14,877 bases of DNA, from positions 1 through 14,877 of the forward strand of contig JASLAE010000156.1 of the NCBI GenBank assembly GCA_030147305.1, given 5' to 3'. Each line of letters begins with the position of its first letter. The first letter of the stretch is position 1. A program made the position numbers and the translations under genes. The notes under the pieces were generated by a model that did not search any database, was not told where the DNA came from, and saw only the letters and a program-made list of their open reading frames with translations. Source of the stretch: Cesiribacter sp. Its GTDB lineage: Bacteria > Bacteroidota > Bacteroidia > Cytophagales > Cyclobacteriaceae. Shown here piece after piece: positions 1-8,291 of the stretch.

Positions 1-2062
1 ATGTATTTTGTACTACCGCCCGAAAAGCAGTGGTAACTGTTAAATTTTGGTAATTAAGATTATCACCAGTATTTGCGATCTGGGTAATGCTTGAAAAATT
101 ATCGGTAGAGCTTTCCCAGCGTACAATCTCACCCACTTTACTTTGTAGGGTAAGGGTACCTTCATTCAGGCCATGGCAAACGGTGGCAGCTCCGGCAATG
201 GCTCCGGCCTGTGAGGGCGCTGCAATGGTTATTTCAGCAATGGGAGAATATGCTGATGCACAACCGGCATGCTGCACCACGGCCCTGAAGTAAGTAGTCT
301 GCGCTAGGTTGCTATAGGCGAAGCTTGTGCTGTTATTGGCTAGGGGCTGAACGTCTGATGCAAAGTTATCAGTAGAGCTTTCCCAGCGGATTACCGATCC
401 TCGATGATTCTGCAGTTGCAGGCTACCACTGTTTTGGGTAGTACAAAAGCTATTGTTTCCAATAAGATCACCCCCCAGGCTTGGCAGGTCCAGTTCTACT
501 TTCCAGCTCGCAGACAGGGTTTCGCCACAATCTGCATTGCCTACAACCGCCCTGAACCAGGTATCGCCTGTCATGGCAGTGAGACTGTGCTGATCTGTGG
601 TATTAGTAATAATTTGTGTATTGGCAACAAAATTATCGGTGCTGCTTTCCCAGCGAATAATATTGCCTGTAAAGCCTGTTAAGCTAAGCACCCCGTTGAT
701 GTTATCCTGGCAAACAGCTGCAGGACCTGTTATGGCGCCGCCTGCAATCTCACTCACTGTAATCTCGAATAACGCACTATATGCAATAGCGCAGCTGCCA
801 TTCTGAACCACGGCTCTGTACCAGCGGCCAGCAGTCAGGTTGCTGAAGGTATGCATGGTGCTGGTGTTGGCTACTGCCTGTGTATGCGTGGCAAAATTGT
901 CGTTGGAGTACTCCCACCGCAGAATTTGGCCTGTGAATCCACTCAGGGTAAGGGTGCCTGTATTAGTGCCCTTGCATACACTGCTGGTGCCGGATATAGT
1001 ACCACCATTGCTAAGCTGATCGAACCTTACTACGTGCACCGAAGAATTTCGCTCGGTACAGTCGTTGTTCGAAACAACTACACGAAACCAGGTGTCGCCG
1101 GTCAGGTCGTTAAAAGTATAGGAAGGCTGGGTATGCGCGATGGTTTGCACATGGCTCTGAAAACCATCATTGCTCCACTCCCATCTTTTAATAATGCCTA
1201 TGTGCGACTGAAGGGTAAGGGTGCCTGTGTTTGAAGCAGCACAGATCTGCTCGGGGCCACTTAAGCTCCCGCCAGTAGATTCAATCAATTCTATTTTAAA
1301 TGAAGGGCTATTCGCAATAGCGCAGGTACTGTTCTTCACTACAGCCCTGTACCAGGTGGTGCTGCTTAAATTGGTGAAATTTAAGGTACTGCTGGTATTT
1401 TCAACGGTGCGGATATCAGTAGCAAAGTCGTCGGAAGAAACTTCCCAGCGTTGTACAGCACCAACGCTGTTCATAAGACTCAGGGTGCCGCTGTTGGTAC
1501 CACGACATACAGCCGTAGGGCCTTGTATAGTACCACCATTTGAGGCTGAATTAACTGTAATGGTAAAGAGGTCGCTATTGACATCAGCACAGCCACTCAC
1601 TACAACGCGCACATAAGTAGTGGCGGTGAGGTTGGTAAGCGATACGGTTGCATTGCTTGTAACGAGCGTTTGAGGGGCTGTTGCAAAATTGTCTGTGCTC
1701 CATTCCCAGCGGGTAATAGTCCCGGTATGATTCTGTAATGTTAGATCTACAGATGCAACTGTACCACAAAATTCACCCTGCCCGCTGATCTGTCCGCCAA
1801 GGGGGGGGCTGGTAATAAGAACTGTAGCACCGTTAGTATAGGCAAAGGTGTTGGGACCTGTTGCATAATATACCCTGTACGAAGTTGTTTGGGTGAGGTT
1901 AGTATAGGTTAACTGAGTTGTTGTATTGGCAATGGGTTGAATGTTACTATTAAAATAATCGGTGCTGGATTCCCAGCGCACTACACTGGTTGCACTGCCG
2001 GAAAATGTAAGTGTACCACTATTACTACCTGCGCAATGTTTTGCTACAACATTACTCAATAC
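1..2062 (-). repeat. Eight tandem Ig-like coding repeats, about 264 bp each
   Basis: The codons for the RWE core recur on the minus strand as plus-strand cccagcg or close variants, near positions 117, 384, 648, 914, 1178, 1445, 1704 and 1971. Spacing is 259-267 bp. The copies have diverged at DNA level except around this core, where neighbouring copies share runs such as gtagagctttcccagcg (near 105-121 and 373-389). The last copy is cut by the window edge, so the total number is unknown. Confidence 0.85.
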
Positions 2063-2617
2063 ATAGTTATTGGTCGCTGGATTTTCAGCAGCCAGCGCCG
2101 CCAATGTTTTTGGATTCAAAGACTGGGCACCGGTAGAAACAGTACCCCCCACATAGATATTACCAGTATTAGCTGTTGGGCTTGAACTATTGCCAAGAAT
2201 CCTGAAATCGCCCATAATGATGATGGTACCCTTGTTTGTAAGCAAGGCAAGATTATTTTGCTCATAATTACCATGGACAATCAAGACACCCCCTGGCTCT
2301 ACTTTTAGGTGTGCATAATCATTGGGTGATTTAAAGCTGCCATGGATACGCAGGGTATCATAGATAATGATAGAACTGCTGGAAGAAGAAGGCAATTCTA
2401 TATGGCCCGGAGCATTATATGTACCATGTACAACATGACCATAAATATTTATTTGAGCAATCGGCAAGGGGGTAGTTGTAGTGATGCCAGCCCAGTTCTG
2501 GTTCCAGGTAGTTGGCTCTGACCAGAAACCTGTATTGTTGTTACGCGTGCTTACCGTCTGTGCTGCCGCAAAGGCCACAGGGAGAAAAAGCAGTATGATG
2601 AATAATACTCTACGCAT
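1..2617 (-). CDS. Large secreted Ig-like repeat protein, C-terminus beyond the window
   Basis: The frame is open from the ATG at 2617 to the left edge (872 full codons, no stop), so the C-terminus is missing. Residues 1-20 form a signal peptide (MRRVLFIILLFLPVAFAAAQ). Residues 21-180 are rich in beta-strand and glycine (segments such as GHVVHG, LRIHGSFKS, VLIVHGNY) and look like a small beta-helix or jelly-roll cap. From about residue 186 come eight tandem units of about 88 residues, each with a VCxGxNxGTLTL-like start, a central RWExSxDNF motif, an NLT turn, WYRAVV and a late Cys. These resemble the Ig-like modules of Bacteroidota surface or gliding-associated proteins. In that group, export by the type IX system with a C-terminal sorting domain is usual, but that end is not visible. 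The gene starts 3 bases after the histidine kinase stop, so co-transcription is likely. An adhesin or matrix role is inference. Confidence 0.85.
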   Translation of the reverse strand, partial: MRRVLFIILLFLPVAFAAAQTVSTRNNNTGFWSEPTTWNQNWAGITTTTPLPIAQINIYGHVVHGTYNAPGHIELPSSSSSSIIIYDTLRIHGSFKSPNDYAHLKVEPGGVLIVHGNYEQNNLALLTNKGTIIIMGDFRILGNSSSPTANTGNIYVGGTVSTGAQSLNPKTLAALAAENPATNNYVLSNVVAKHCAGSNSGTLTFSGSATSVVRWESSTDYFNSNIQPIANTTTQLTYTNLTQTTSYRVYYATGPNTFAYTNGATVLITSPPLGGQISGQGEFCGTVASVDLTLQNHTGTITRWEWSTDNFATAPQTLVTSNATVSLTNLTATTYVRVVVSGCADVNSDLFTITVNSASNGGTIQGPTAVCRGTNSGTLSLMNSVGAVQRWEVSSDDFATDIRTVENTSSTLNFTNLSSTTWYRAVVKNSTCAIANSPSFKIELIESTGGSLSGPEQICAASNTGTLTLQSHIGIIKRWEWSNDGFQSHVQTIAHTQPSYTFNDLTGDTWFRVVVSNNDCTERNSSVHVVRFDQLSNGGTISGTSSVCKGTNTGTLTLSGFTGQILRWEYSNDNFATHTQAVANTSTMHTFSNLTAGRWYRAVVQNGSCAIAYSALFEITVSEIAGGAITGPAAVCQDNINGVLSLTGFTGNIIRWESSTDNFVANTQIITNTTDQHSLTAMTGDTWFRAVVGNADCGETLSASWKVELDLPSLGGDLIGNNSFCTTQNSGSLQLQNHRGSVIRWESSTDNFASDVQPLANNSTSFAYSNLAQTTYFRAVVQHAGCASAYSPIAEITIAAPSQAGAIAGAATVCHGLNEGTLTLQSKVGEIVRWESSTDNFSSITQIANTGDNLNYQNLTVTTAFRAVVQNT

Positions 2618-2620
2618 AAA

Positions 2621-4423
2621 TTATCGGGCAAACGTAAGGATGAAAGTAGACCCCTCCCGTATTCTGCTGCGCACCCGCAGCTTTCCACCCAACTTCTCTA
2701 TGGTCAATTTTACTATGTGCAATCCAAGACCTGTACCATCGGAAGAGGGATCTACCTTATAGAACATATCAAAGATTTTCGGCAGCTGGTCTGCCTGTAT
2801 CCCCAGGCCATTATCTTTAAAAGTAAAGCATGTCTGTTCTTCGTTCTGCTCTACTTTAATATGCAGACTTGGCTGGGCTTTATAGGGGTCGCAATATTTA
2901 ATACCGTTTTCAGTAAAGTTTTGCAATACCGAGTAGAGGAGCTTCTCGTCACTCACCAACTGAATGCCTTCTTCAATTTCCAAATCAATCTTAATCTGAT
3001 CGAAATAGCGGATATTGCTAAAGCTTTGGATGATATCCTGCAGCATGGCTGGCAAATCAATGGGTTGGCGGTCTACCTCTGCCTGCTTCACTTTTGTAAG
3101 CTTCAGCAGGTCCATCAGCAAATTATCGAGCCGGCGTGTGCTCTTATAGATATGCTGGAAATACTCCAGAGCGGTATTATCCTTTACATCGGTTAAACCA
3201 ATCTGGGTAAGGCCCATGATAGACCGCAGTGGTCCTTTGATGTCGTGTGAAGCCTTGTAAACAAAGACTTCCAACTGCTGATTATGATCTTCGATCTGAG
3301 CTTTCTTCTGGCTCAATTCATGCAGGCTATACGTTAAATCGGCCTGTGCAGACTTCAGCCTTTTATTTACTTCCTTCAGCCACAACTTTTGCTTGCGGTA
3401 TTTGAAAGCAAAGAAATATACAATTGCCAGCACAGCAATCAAAACCACCGTGATGCTGGCAAAGATCATCATTTTCTGCCGGAAGCCTGCTTCTGCTGCC
3501 GCCTTCTCTGCCTCTATCCGTTGAATGCGGCCCAGGGCTATTTGGTTGATAGAATCTTTTTCTACTAACAGGTTCTTAAGCTTGTAGAGTGCTTCCCGGG
3601 TGCGTTCTTCAGAGACGCGAATTGCCTGGGAGTTTTCTTCCAGGTTTTTCTCCAGACCAGAAAGATATCCCCTGAGCTCTTCCCGCTGGGGTTCTGTAAT
3701 TTCGTTTTCGTTCAGGAGCTTATCCTGTATTTTCAAGATCTCTTTCCTGATCTCTTCATTCTTTTGTTCATACAAAGCCCGGTCATTGCCTATTTGTACC
3801 GTTATCCGCTCAAAATCCTCTTCATAGGCTTTTACAAGCGGATCACTGGCAGACTGGGCTATCTCCATTACATCTGGCGTCTGCTGCTTGAGTACAGTCA
3901 GTAATAAAGTGTGGGCATTAGTATTGGTCTGCCTGTTATAGAGCTGGTAGTCGCCCGTAAATTGCACGTTTGCATACGCAGATTGTGGTGTTGACAGACT
4001 GATCCGCCCGGCAGCATCGGTAATGTAAGTTGATCCTTCCAGGATTATCTGCATGGCTGCTACTGGCTGACCTGCCGTATCGGCAATCTGCACAGCCACC
4101 ACTTCATCTACCTGCAGGATGCGGTTAACGTAAACAATCAGCCGCCCTTTCTCTTCGTAATGCTCTGCTTTTGACACCTCCCAGCGTTCATCTTCCAGTT
4201 CAGCACGTACAGGCATGCGCAGGCTGCTACCCAACGGCAGCTCAAACTTGCCCTGTTGGTCTGTGGAAAAGTAGTCGCTGTTCTGAATGGAAACACGCAG
4301 GCCGGGAACACCTCTCCCCTGTTGGTCCTGTACCAGCACCTCTAAAGCCTTCTGAGCAATAGCGGTAAGCTGCGCGGACAAACCAAAGAGCAATAGAAAT
4401 ATGTAGCCTGCTTTTAGATTCAC
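2621..4423 (-). CDS. Membrane sensor histidine kinase with periplasmic transthyretin-like domains
   Basis: 600 residues. The start is GTG at 4423: an in-frame TAA lies four codons upstream and no ATG fits. Residues 1-24 are a signal peptide or first membrane anchor. Residues 25-100 and 105-178 look like two carboxypeptidase-regulatory (transthyretin-like) beta-sandwiches, with DQQGRGVPG and DTAGQPVAA turns. Residues 195-315 are heptad-rich coiled coil, 319-340 a membrane span and 345-385 a second coiled coil. The kinase core follows: phospho-acceptor His393 in KASHDIKGP, N-box with Asn506 in ENGIKY, G1 box DNGLG at 537-541, F-box around FDMFYKVD at 551-558, and G2 box GTGLGL at 563-568. All ATP-binding motifs look intact. 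The Thr/Asn often found four residues after the His, linked to phosphatase activity, is Gly397. No response regulator is in the window. The stop is 3 bases from the downstream Ig-repeat gene. The signal sensed is unknown. Confidence 0.92.
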   Translation of the reverse strand: MNLKAGYIFLLLFGLSAQLTAIAQKALEVLVQDQQGRGVPGLRVSIQNSDYFSTDQQGKFELPLGSSLRMPVRAELEDERWEVSKAEHYEEKGRLIVYVNRILQVDEVVAVQIADTAGQPVAAMQIILEGSTYITDAAGRISLSTPQSAYANVQFTGDYQLYNRQTNTNAHTLLLTVLKQQTPDVMEIAQSASDPLVKAYEEDFERITVQIGNDRALYEQKNEEIRKEILKIQDKLLNENEITEPQREELRGYLSGLEKNLEENSQAIRVSEERTREALYKLKNLLVEKDSINQIALGRIQRIEAEKAAAEAGFRQKMMIFASITVVLIAVLAIVYFFAFKYRKQKLWLKEVNKRLKSAQADLTYSLHELSQKKAQIEDHNQQLEVFVYKASHDIKGPLRSIMGLTQIGLTDVKDNTALEYFQHIYKSTRRLDNLLMDLLKLTKVKQAEVDRQPIDLPAMLQDIIQSFSNIRYFDQIKIDLEIEEGIQLVSDEKLLYSVLQNFTENGIKYCDPYKAQPSLHIKVEQNEEQTCFTFKDNGLGIQADQLPKIFDMFYKVDPSSDGTGLGLHIVKLTIEKLGGKLRVRSRIREGSTFILTFAR

Positions 4424-4784
4424 AATACAATATTACACCTTCACAGGCATTAATAAGAGTGTGCATTAAAAGTGGGGTGGTGAACAGGCGTAAGAAAAAA
4501 AAGGCATTTACATAATTTTAGACATACTTATTCTTTTGAAACAAAAGATTACAACCATGCCCTCTCACCCGGCGTCTTATAGGGTACCGTTCACCCCTGA
4601 TTCACTGCGTATAACGCCTGAATAATCCTGCCTTAGTTCTTCTCAATCCAATAAAAAAAATATATTATTCAATTTTTTGACCCTTTTGGGCGGGTTACGT
4701 AAGCAAAGGCGGGTTCAGCTTGTCCAAGTAATTTTCTTGCTTGTAATAAATGACGAAAGATTTATCTTCTTCAACACAGGGTAA
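4424..4784. other. Intergenic region without a recognisable gene
   Basis: About 360 bases lie between the kinase start and the terminator of the PLP-enzyme gene. The stretch is AT-rich, especially 4650-4680. It shows no ORF with coding character, no tRNA-like fold and no strong hairpin by eye. It should hold the minus-strand promoter of the kinase operon, but I find no exact TAnnTTTG element in it. The nearest is TAATATTG at 4435-4428, one mismatch and too close to the start to trust. Confidence 0.5.
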
Positions 4785-4811
4785 ACAAAAAACCCCGCAG
4801 GTGCGGGGTTT
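4785..4811 (-). terminator. Intrinsic terminator of the PLP-enzyme gene
   Basis: On the minus strand an AACCCCGC arm, an ACCT loop and a GCGGGGTT arm (stem 4791-4798 with 4803-4810) are followed directly by a run of T from 4790 to 4785. It lies 13 bases after the stop codon at 4824. Confidence 0.9.
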
Positions 4812-4823
4812 GTGTAGTGTTAA

Positions 4824-6197
4824 TTATTTCTCCATGAGCGTTCTCAGGATATCATGCTGCGTAATAATGTGTGGCTCGTTATTTTCATCTCGCACCATTA
4901 CAGCCTGATGCCGTTCTTTCAACACTGATGATAACACGTCAAGTGTATTGTTAAGCCCTACAAACTGGAAGGGCGCATCCATGACATCTTTTACTTTTTT
5001 CTGTTTAAGGTTTGGCTCATGCACAATCTTAGAGAGCAGAATTTTGTCGGTAAGGCTCCCTACAAATGAGTCATCAGCTGTAACCGGCAACTGGGATATG
5101 CCCTGTTCGTCCATGAGGCGTACCGCATCGGCTACGGTTGCATCCTGATCAATTGAACGCAGCTTACCATGGCCATTTTGGTTGTGAATGATGTCTGCCG
5201 CCGTTGCAAATTCCTGGCTTTCCAGGTAACCATGTGCGCGCATCCATTCGTCGTTATAGATCTTGTTCAGGTAGCGGGTACCATGGTCAGGCAGTATGAT
5301 TACCATCATATCATCTTCCTGCAGGTGCTGCCGTGCCCATTCCAGCGCACCAAACACTGCAGAACCGCTAGACCAGCCAACGAACATACCTTCTTCCTTG
5401 GCCAGGCGCCGGGTCATGATGGCGGCATCTTTGTCTGTTACCTTTACAAAGGTGTCAATCAGGCTAAAGTCTACGTTTTTAGGCAGAATATCTTCGCCAA
5501 TGCCTTCTGTCAGATAAGGATAGATCTCCTTTTCGTCAAATATGCCTGTTTCCTTGTATTTCTTGAAAACAGAACCAAATGTATCGATGCCTACAGTATA
5601 CAGGTTAGGATTTTGTTCCTTTAAATACTTGGCTGTGCCACTGATTGAGCCGCCGGTACCTACGCCTGCAGCATAATGGGTAACCTTACCTTCCGTATCG
5701 CGCCAGATTTCAGGACCAGTAGTTTCGTAGTGGGCCGCAGTGTTGCTCAGGTTGTCGTATTGGTTGGGATAGAAAGAGTTTTCAATCTCCCTGTTAAGTT
5801 TTTTGGCAATAGAGTAATAAGAGCGCGGATCGTCCGGAGTAACGTTGGTAGGGCAGATCACTACCTCTGCCCCCATGGCCCGCAGAATGTTAATTTTCTC
5901 CATCGACTGCTTGTCGGACATGGTAAAGACACATTTGTATCCTTTGGCAATGGCTGCAAGCGCCAGGCCCATACCAGTATTGCCACTGGTACCTTCAATG
6001 ATAGTGCCGCCTGGTTTCAGTATCCCTGCTTTTTCAGCATCGTCTATCATTTTGATAGCCATACGGTCTTTCATAGAATTGCCCGGGTTCAGGTATTCTA
6101 CTTTTACCAGCACGGTGCCTTTTATACCGCGGGTTACTTTGTTCAGCTTCACCAGGGGGGTATTCCCAATGGTTTCAATAATGGAGTTGTAATACAT
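4824..6197 (-). CDS. Cystathionine beta-synthase-type PLP enzyme with C-terminal CBS domain pair
   Basis: 457 residues from the ATG at 6197. Fold-type II PLP enzyme of sulfur amino acid metabolism: it condenses serine (or O-acetylserine) with homocysteine to cystathionine, or acts as a cysteine synthase. The PLP lysine is Lys43 in NSMKDRM. The phosphate and substrate loops are GTSGNTG at 69-75, GTGGS at 180-184 and SSGSA at 276-280. Residues 345-391 and 403-457 form two CBS domains, a Bateman module that in relatives binds adenosyl ligands. The N-terminal haem region of the animal enzymes is absent. The frame stays open upstream to an ATG at 6251, but a perfect TAnnTTTG element at 6225-6218 lies inside that extension, so the shorter start MYYNSIIETIGN is preferred; it also matches the usual start of the family. 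The gene is monocistronic. Whether serine or O-acetylserine is the substrate cannot be read from the sequence. Confidence 0.9.
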   Translation of the reverse strand: MYYNSIIETIGNTPLVKLNKVTRGIKGTVLVKVEYLNPGNSMKDRMAIKMIDDAEKAGILKPGGTIIEGTSGNTGMGLALAAIAKGYKCVFTMSDKQSMEKINILRAMGAEVVICPTNVTPDDPRSYYSIAKKLNREIENSFYPNQYDNLSNTAAHYETTGPEIWRDTEGKVTHYAAGVGTGGSISGTAKYLKEQNPNLYTVGIDTFGSVFKKYKETGIFDEKEIYPYLTEGIGEDILPKNVDFSLIDTFVKVTDKDAAIMTRRLAKEEGMFVGWSSGSAVFGALEWARQHLQEDDMMVIILPDHGTRYLNKIYNDEWMRAHGYLESQEFATAADIIHNQNGHGKLRSIDQDATVADAVRLMDEQGISQLPVTADDSFVGSLTDKILLSKIVHEPNLKQKKVKDVMDAPFQFVGLNNTLDVLSSVLKERHQAVMVRDENNEPHIITQHDILRTLMEK

Positions 6198-6217
6198 TTT
6201 TGTCTGTTTTTCTGGCA

Positions 6218-6225
6218 CAAAGTTA
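6218..6225 (-). promoter_or_regulatory. Probable -7 promoter element of the PLP-enzyme gene
   Basis: The minus strand reads TAACTTTG, an exact match to the Bacteroidota primary-sigma -7 element TAnnTTTG, ending 20 bases before the ATG at 6197. No clear TTTG -33 element is seen at the expected distance upstream. A start of transcription near 6212 would give a leader of about 15 bases. Confidence 0.55.
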
Positions 6226-6381
6226 AGGACTTGCGCGTAATAACCATACACTTGTTAGGCGCTTCCTTGAGGCAGCCTGTACCAGTTGTGTTTCTTCTCA
6301 AACATAGGACACTAAAAAGTAGTTTCTATTTCAGAGAGATAGCACATGTATATCTTAATTTTTTACGAAAACTAATTAACT

Positions 6382-6738
6382 ATGGCCAAGGAAGATAATA
6401 TGGAGAACAAACCAGGACGCATGGATCCTGTAATGGAGGTTATTGAAGACCTGCGTGACTCCGGATATAAAACAGAATTTTTTGTAAATGATGGAAAATT
6501 GCATGACAGGGAAGGTAAACAGTTTGATCCGACCAACATGCAGATAGATAATGAATACCGTTTCGAAGGTCCCAGCAATCCTGATGACATGTCAATTCTG
6601 TATGCCATCTCGGACAAGGAGGGCACCAAAGGCTATATTTCCAATGCTTACGGCACCTATGCCGATACAGATACCGACGAGATCATCAAAAAAATGAATG
6701 ACAACTCCCAGAGTACCAGGGATTCATTTTATCATTAA
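6382..6738 (+). CDS. Small conserved Bacteroidota protein of unknown function
   Basis: 118 residues, soluble, acidic, with no signal peptide or membrane segment. It resembles a small family widespread in Bacteroidota with the pattern V-E-DL---GY, then DNEYRFEGxSNPDD, then ILYAIS, then a GY-SNAYGTYAD segment and a DEIIKKM end (here residues 18-29, 56-69, 72-77, 84-95 and 99-105). Members are often labelled phosphoribosylpyrophosphate synthetase. That name is almost certainly an annotation error, because there is no PRPP-binding loop and the protein is a third of the enzyme's length. It is transcribed alone and towards pyrB. The start ATG at 6382 is the first in frame; Met7 (6400) or Met14 are alternatives. 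The function is unknown. Confidence 0.8.
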   Translation: MAKEDNMENKPGRMDPVMEVIEDLRDSGYKTEFFVNDGKLHDREGKQFDPTNMQIDNEYRFEGPSNPDDMSILYAISDKEGTKGYISNAYGTYADTDTDEIIKKMNDNSQSTRDSFYH

Positions 6739-6749
6739 TAATAAGAAAG

Positions 6750-6776
6750 ACCCGCCTGAGCAGCGGGCTTTTTTTT
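6750..6776. terminator. Shared bidirectional terminator between the small gene and pyrB
   Basis: A GC-only stem CCCGC/GCGGG (6751-6755 with 6763-6767, 7-base loop) is followed on the plus strand by C and eight T (6769-6776). On the minus strand the same hairpin is followed by a looser T-rich tract, TCTTTCTTATTATT. It sits between convergent stop codons, and its T tract overlaps the pyrB stop codon at 6775-6777. Confidence 0.8.
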
Positions 6777-7701
6777 AATGCTGCTGTGCCAGCAGGTAAA
6801 GTACCGCCATGCGTACGGCTACACCATTTTCCACCTGGTCCAGAATAATGGCATTGTCGGCGTCTGCCACATCGGAAGAAAGCTCAACCCCCCTGTTGAT
6901 GGGCCCGGGGTGCATGATGACGATTTCTTTACCAACCCGCTGCAAACGCTCCCGGGTAAGCCCAAAGTACAGCGCATATTCGCGCAAAGAAGGAAAATAT
7001 TTTGTTTGCTGCCGCTCCAGCTGTATGCGCAGCACATTGGCTACATCGCACCATTGCAGGGCTTTGTCAACATCCAGTTCTACCTGCACACCCAGCTCCC
7101 GTATATAGCGAGGCAAGAGCGTATTAGGTCCGCATACCATCACTTCTGCACCCAGTTTTTGCAGGCAGAAAATATTTGAAAGGGCTACCCTGGAATGCAA
7201 AATATCGCCAATGATCACCACCTTTTTACCAGCTACTTCGCCCAGTTTTTCCTGGATGGAATAAGCATCCAGCAGCGCCTGGGTAGGATGCTCGTGCGTG
7301 CCATCGCCGGCATTTACAATATTAGCTTTGATATGCCGCGCCAGAAAGTGCGGCGCACCGGGGCTGCTGTGGCGCATAACAATCATGTCTACTTTCATAG
7401 ACAGAATATTGTTAACCGTATCCAGCAGGGTCTCGCCTTTTTTAACAGAGCTGTTTGAGGCTGCAAAGTTGATAATATCGGCAGAAAGGCGCTTTTCGGC
7501 CAGCTCAAAGCTTAGGCGGGTGCGGGTAGAATTTTCAAAGAAAACATTGGCCACCGTAATGTCCCGCAGGGAAGGCACCTTTTTGATGGGACGATTGATG
7601 ACTTCCTTAAAATCATCGGTCGTGTCCAGGATAAGCCGAATGTCATTAGCTGTTAAGTTCTTTATTCCTAACAGGTGCTTTACGCTTAGTTGCTGCTGCA
7701 T
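6775..7701 (-). CDS. pyrB: Aspartate carbamoyltransferase, catalytic chain
   Basis: 308 residues, normal for the family. It transfers the carbamoyl group from carbamoyl phosphate to aspartate, the committed step of pyrimidine synthesis, in the cytosol. The carbamoyl-phosphate loop STRTR is at residues 58-62, the mobile-loop lysines are in SVKKGE (Lys87/Lys88), Arg110-His111 lie in the MRH segment, the HPTQ motif is at 138-141, and HPGPINRG closes the aspartate domain at 264-271. All the expected catalytic residues are present. There is no regulatory chain gene (pyrI) in the window. It follows pyrR by 2 bases, so the pair is one operon, and it ends in the terminator shared with the convergent small gene. 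Confidence 0.96.
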   Translation of the reverse strand: MQQQLSVKHLLGIKNLTANDIRLILDTTDDFKEVINRPIKKVPSLRDITVANVFFENSTRTRLSFELAEKRLSADIINFAASNSSVKKGETLLDTVNNILSMKVDMIVMRHSSPGAPHFLARHIKANIVNAGDGTHEHPTQALLDAYSIQEKLGEVAGKKVVIIGDILHSRVALSNIFCLQKLGAEVMVCGPNTLLPRYIRELGVQVELDVDKALQWCDVANVLRIQLERQQTKYFPSLREYALYFGLTRERLQRVGKEIVIMHPGPINRGVELSSDVADADNAIILDQVENGVAVRMAVLYLLAQQH

Positions 7702-7703
7702 GA

Positions 7704-8291
7704 TCAGGCAATTTCTATTAACGATACACGGTTACGACCTGCCTGGCTTTGGTTGGCATGTACATGCGCTGCCTGGTCACCACCATTGATTTCTTCCTGC
7801 CACTCAACCAATACCTTCTGGCTGCTGATGGTATTAACGTGGCTGCCTACGTAATCTGGTTCAATAGGCAAATCGCGGGTATAGCGTCGGTTTATCAGCA
7901 CCAGCAGCTCTACTTTATAGGGACGTCCAAAGGCTGTCATGGCATCCAGGGCTGCCCGTACACTACGGCCGGTGTAGAGCACATCATCGATCAGGATTAC
8001 CTTTTTATCTTCAATGATAAAGGGCACATGGGTAGCATTGGCCTTCAGGGGCTTTTCTCTTCTTCTAAAATCGTCCCGAAAAAAGGTAGCATCCAGTTCT
8101 CCGTAGGGAATAGCCACGCCTGTTTGTTCCTCCAGGCGCTGGTGTATGCGCCTGGCCAGCAGGGTGCCGCGGGGTTGCAGGCCCAGTATGCATGAGTCGG
8201 TAAACTTGCCATGGTTTTCGATAAGCTGTTCACACAGTCGCCGCAGCGTAATGTTGAGCCGCTCACCTTCCATTAAAATTCTCGTTTGCAT
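7704..8291 (-). CDS. pyrR: PyrR, pyrimidine operon regulator / uracil phosphoribosyltransferase
   Basis: 195 residues. In Firmicutes PyrR binds UMP and pyr mRNA to promote attenuation and also makes UMP from uracil and PRPP. The PRPP-binding motif VILIDDVLYTGRS is at 98-110. Flanking family blocks are LGLQPRG at 36-42, GELDATFFRDD at 64-74 and the LPIEPDYVG segment at 141-149. The C-terminus (SQKVLVEW ... RVSLIEIA) matches the end of known PyrR proteins but is interrupted by about 20 residues rich in His, Gln and Asn (about 168-187). The stop codon is 2 bases before the pyrB ATG. A -7 promoter element lies 32 bases upstream of the ATG. The leader is too short for a classical attenuator, so the RNA-binding role is uncertain here, while the transferase fold looks complete. 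Confidence 0.93.
   Translation of the reverse strand: MQTRILMEGERLNITLRRLCEQLIENHGKFTDSCILGLQPRGTLLARRIHQRLEEQTGVAIPYGELDATFFRDDFRRREKPLKANATHVPFIIEDKKVILIDDVLYTGRSVRAALDAMTAFGRPYKVELLVLINRRYTRDLPIEPDYVGSHVNTISSQKVLVEWQEEINGGDQAAHVHANQSQAGRNRVSLIEIA

Noticed and set aside
1..2062. CRISPR-like or mobile tandem repeat
   Set aside because: The repeat unit is about 264 bp, a multiple of three in most copies, and encodes diverged protein modules within one open frame.
87..2185. Several plus-strand ORFs of 60-131 codons
   Set aside because: They lie opposite the continuous minus-strand Ig-repeat gene, whose repeated motifs stay in one frame; the plus-strand frames recur only because the repeats do.
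2717..3196. Plus-strand ORF of 159 codons
   Set aside because: It is antisense to the ATP-binding core of the histidine kinase, with no domain and no promoter of its own.
4424..4784. Possible small RNA or riboswitch before the kinase operon
   Set aside because: No stable hairpin series, known riboswitch core or terminator could be seen by eye; a covariance search would be needed to say more.
6198..6251. Upstream extension of the PLP enzyme to the ATG at 6251
   Set aside because: The extra 18 residues do not fit the family and the extension contains the predicted promoter at 6225-6218.
5676..6398. Plus-strand ORF of 240 codons
   Set aside because: It is antisense to the PLP enzyme, whose catalytic motifs are clear; the translation is rich in Phe, His and Arg with no recognisable domain.
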